From Candidatus Doudnabacteria bacterium (GTDB taxonomy: Bacteria > Patescibacteriota > Doudnabacteria > UBA920): a stretch of 7,773 nucleotides of DNA. The DNA is taken from NCBI GenBank assembly GCA_016788805.1, contig JAEUSE010000036.1:1-7773 (forward strand), written 5' to 3'. The notes beneath the pieces were generated by a model. It searched no databases. It had not been told where the DNA came from and saw only the letters and a program-made list of their open reading frames with translations. The position numbers and the translations under genes are program-made. Positions 5,819 through 7,773 of this stretch are shown here, piece after piece. How positions within the stretch are numbered: the stretch's first letter is position 1; each line of letters begins with the position of its first letter.

Positions 5819-7773
5819 TTATGCGGCTTTGCGACGAATGCGCACTCGCCACACCAATAGCACTAGAATTGCTGCGAATATAGCCGCATATACAAATTTG
5901 GTCGTACCTGTTTTTTGAACATTTTTACTACCTGGCACTACGATGCTATGTGGTACGTTACTTGGAACCGTTTCGCCCAGTATGGCTGTGTGTGCGTTCT
6001 CTAGCGCTGCCGCATTTGCTGGCACGGTTTCTTCGCCCGGTGTGAGCACGTACCCAAAATAAGCCGCTACGTTTCCTCTTGCGAGTTGCTGTACGCTCGC
6101 AAGTGTGTTGCTAGTTGTGCTCCCAGATGCCGTGGTAATTACCGGCGTAACCAAAGGTGTTTCCTGGTCACTTGCCGAGTCATCGTTGGTTGGATTAGGC
6201 TCTTCCACCACCGGTTCCATGTACGGTGCAACCAATCCATCTTCATATGGGTTCACTTCGTCGGAAGTTTCCAGTGTAAGCGGTGAGCTTACTGGTAGCT
6301 CAGGCACTTCCTCTGGAGCTATGCTCGAAGGTGCCGCTATGAGCCCGTCGCATGCATCATCAATTCCATCGGCATCGGTGTCTTCACCGGCTTGATAGGC
6401 GGATACACATGGATCGGTTGCGTTAGGCACGTCATCTCCGTCGTAATCATCCACACTTGCAGCAATGTACACAAGCTGCCTATAATCTACCCGCTCTCCA
6501 TCTGAAGAAGTGCCGTATATGTCAATGGTATGGAAACCGGGTGCCAAACTACCGGGCACACTAAACCTAACTTGCATACCTTCCATGTACGTTCCCTCAT
6601 ACAAAACCACCGGTTCGGAATGTATGACTATTTGCACATTGGAGCTTGGCGCAAGCGTACCAGGTTTAATCTGAGTTGTGTATTGGTTCTGCTGTATCAA
6701 TACCGCTGGCATGTCGCTAGTGTCTGCCCACTGTATGGCCTCGGTGTGCAACTGCTGCTCGGGAGCGTGCGGCATATTTTTGAGCATGGGACTGTTCAAA
6801 TCTATGGCGGGGATGCCCAACATGGTTGGGGAAGGCATGGTCACTGTAAGATTATTGGTCTTGGCCAATATGACCTGACCCATGAGGTTATGCCCATACC
6901 TATTCGGATGGTAACTTTCCTGGCCAAGCGCAGCATAGTACTTCTTGCTTCCCACTTGCACACCAGCTGGCAGGCCTAAATCATCTCCATTGGTCAGACC
7001 ATTCACTGCCAGTTGGCTCCCGGATGCTTCGCACAAGCGGTGCCCGCTCAGTGCGTTTTCGGTATCTACATAATACACGCCCGCTTCGGCAGCCGCCCGT
7101 TTAATAATACTATTTAGGTATGACACCAGCTGCGCACTGAACTGCACTTCTTTTGCCGTAAGCCGTACGTTATTGCCACAGTTTCCACCCTCTTTAGCAA
7201 TTTGTGGGTAGGCCATTACATAGACCCGTGCGCCACCACTTGCACTGCGTACATCTTTGTATGTTTTTACGAGCCGGTAGTACTGGCTCTGTATGGTTTT
7301 CATGACCTGCAGACGGTTTTCGTAGTACTGGTAGCACGTTTCGGGAATTTCTCCGAAGTCTATGCAGGTACGCACGATGTTGGCAAAGCCAACATCATTT
7401 CCACCTATGGATAAAAGAATTACGCGAGGTTTGTATTCACTGGCAAAGATAGCTTGATTTGCATAACCTGGCGAAAATGCATCTAACACACTCTTTTGTT
7501 CTATAAGGCTACGCTCATTCCATTTAATCTTATCTTTCCCTACATAGTTTCCTGCCGTTTTTTCTCCTTTAATCAACCCCTCAGGATCTCCCGCCGCCAC
7601 CGTAACGTCCAGCATCCTAGCACCCGAGCAGGCGACCGACCGGCCATACGGGAACTGCTTGGCACCTATGCGGAAGGGGTAGGAAAACCATGATAAATGG
7701 CACTTATTCTGCTTGGTGTCCGTACCTTCAAAATATGTCCCCGAGGCGCCCTCGCCAGATATATATGAGTCAC
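5819..7773 (-). CDS. Exported SGNH/GDSL-family hydrolase with thrombospondin type-3-like repeats and C-terminal membrane anchor, N-terminus outside window
   Basis: The frame is open to the right edge; 650 residues are visible. It begins inside catalytic block I, DSYISGEGA. The two edge bases, 7772-7773, fit the missing Gly, making GDS, with the nucleophile Ser at visible residue 2. Block III is GGNDVGF (123-129), giving the oxyanion-hole Asn125. Block V is ESYHPNRYGH with catalytic His288; the usual Asp three residues before it is Glu285. Six cysteines (24, 48, 136, 146, 198, 247) could form three disulfides, as in the secreted Streptomyces scabies esterase. A beta-rich region covers about 300-440. 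Two Asp-rich thrombospondin type-3-like calcium-binding repeats lie at 441-476 with Cys455 and Cys474. A Pro/Ser/Thr-rich stalk follows, then a hydrophobic segment (about 626-641) and a basic tail RVRIRRKAA. No LPXTG sortase motif is seen, so it is probably held by the membrane segment. A signal peptide is expected off-window. The enzyme probably cleaves an ester at the cell surface; the substrate is unknown. The first ATG in view (7615) is not the start. Confidence 0.93.
   Translation of the reverse strand, partial: DSYISGEGASGTYFEGTDTKQNKCHLSWFSYPFRIGAKQFPYGRSVACSGARMLDVTVAAGDPEGLIKGEKTAGNYVGKDKIKWNERSLIEQKSVLDAFSPGYANQAIFASEYKPRVILLSIGGNDVGFANIVRTCIDFGEIPETCYQYYENRLQVMKTIQSQYYRLVKTYKDVRSASGGARVYVMAYPQIAKEGGNCGNNVRLTAKEVQFSAQLVSYLNSIIKRAAAEAGVYYVDTENALSGHRLCEASGSQLAVNGLTNGDDLGLPAGVQVGSKKYYAALGQESYHPNRYGHNLMGQVILAKTNNLTVTMPSPTMLGIPAIDLNSPMLKNMPHAPEQQLHTEAIQWADTSDMPAVLIQQNQYTTQIKPGTLAPSSNVQIVIHSEPVVLYEGTYMEGMQVRFSVPGSLAPGFHTIDIYGTSSDGERVDYRQLVYIAASVDDYDGDDVPNATDPCVSAYQAGEDTDADGIDDACDGLIAAPSSIAPEEVPELPVSSPLTLETSDEVNPYEDGLVAPYMEPVVEEPNPTNDDSASDQETPLVTPVITTASGSTTSNTLASVQQLARGNVAAYFGYVLTPGEETVPANAAALENAHTAILGETVPSNVPHSIVVPGSKNVQKTGTTKFVYAAIFAAILVLLVWRVRIRRKAA

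Noticed and set aside
5802..5852. Longer form of the 203-residue protein starting at 5852
   Set aside because: It would overlap the 3' end of the SGNH gene and place uncharacteristic residues before the basic tail; the -10-like box lies inside it.
6086..6395. Open frames on the plus strand opposite the SGNH stalk region
   Set aside because: They are shadows of the Ser/Thr/Pro-rich coding sequence on the minus strand and show no family motif or ribosome-binding site.
1..7773. CRISPR array, tRNA, rRNA or toxin-antitoxin module
   Set aside because: No spaced repeats, cloverleaf-like segments or recognisable toxin-antitoxin pair was seen on either strand; nearly all bases are within the five genes.

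Overview
This window is very gene-dense: five protein-coding genes leave only about 190 non-coding bases. UGA acts as an ordinary stop codon. The style suggests a small-genome bacterium of the Patescibacteria/CPR group, perhaps Saccharibacteria. The reasons are the glycosyltransferase N-terminus, the near-absence of intergenic space, genes that start without a Shine-Dalgarno site, and an SGNH hydrolase held by a C-terminal membrane anchor. This assignment rests on recognition by eye and is tentative.

Layout: (1) 2-640 (+) is the C-terminal part of an IS66-family transposase, entering from the left edge. (2) 641-709 holds a near-consensus promoter whose predicted transcription start falls at the next start codon. 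(3) 710-2947 (+) encodes a 745-residue protein with a Nudix-like domain, whose Nudix box is degenerate, followed by an intact HAD phosphatase domain. (4) 2950-3996 (-) is a GDP-mannose 4,6-dehydratase (gmd), two bases from the end of the fusion gene and convergent with it. (5) 3997-4101 is a divergent promoter region with mirrored -10 boxes. (6) 4102-5196 (+) is a GT4 glycosyltransferase. (7) 5190-5801 (-) is a 203-residue single-pass membrane protein of unknown function whose 3' end overlaps the glycosyltransferase gene by 7 bp. (8) 5819-7773 (-) is a large exported SGNH/GDSL hydrolase with thrombospondin type-3-like calcium-binding repeats and a C-terminal membrane anchor. Its N-terminus lies off the right edge, and the window ends inside the catalytic GDS motif.

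Together the genes point to a cell-envelope region. gmd makes the precursor of GDP-deoxyhexoses, the GT4 enzyme could transfer such a sugar to a surface glycan, and the SGNH hydrolase could remove acyl groups from, or cut esters in, surface polymers or host material. The Nudix-HAD protein may act on a nucleotide or sugar phosphate, but its substrate cannot be read from sequence.

The most notable signals are the unusual Nudix-HAD fusion and a repeated start architecture. Three of the four complete genes have a -10 box ending only 6-7 nt before the ATG and no Shine-Dalgarno, as expected for leaderless mRNAs. gmd instead has a strong Shine-Dalgarno and a short leader. No tRNA, rRNA, CRISPR array, riboswitch or convincing intrinsic terminator was seen.
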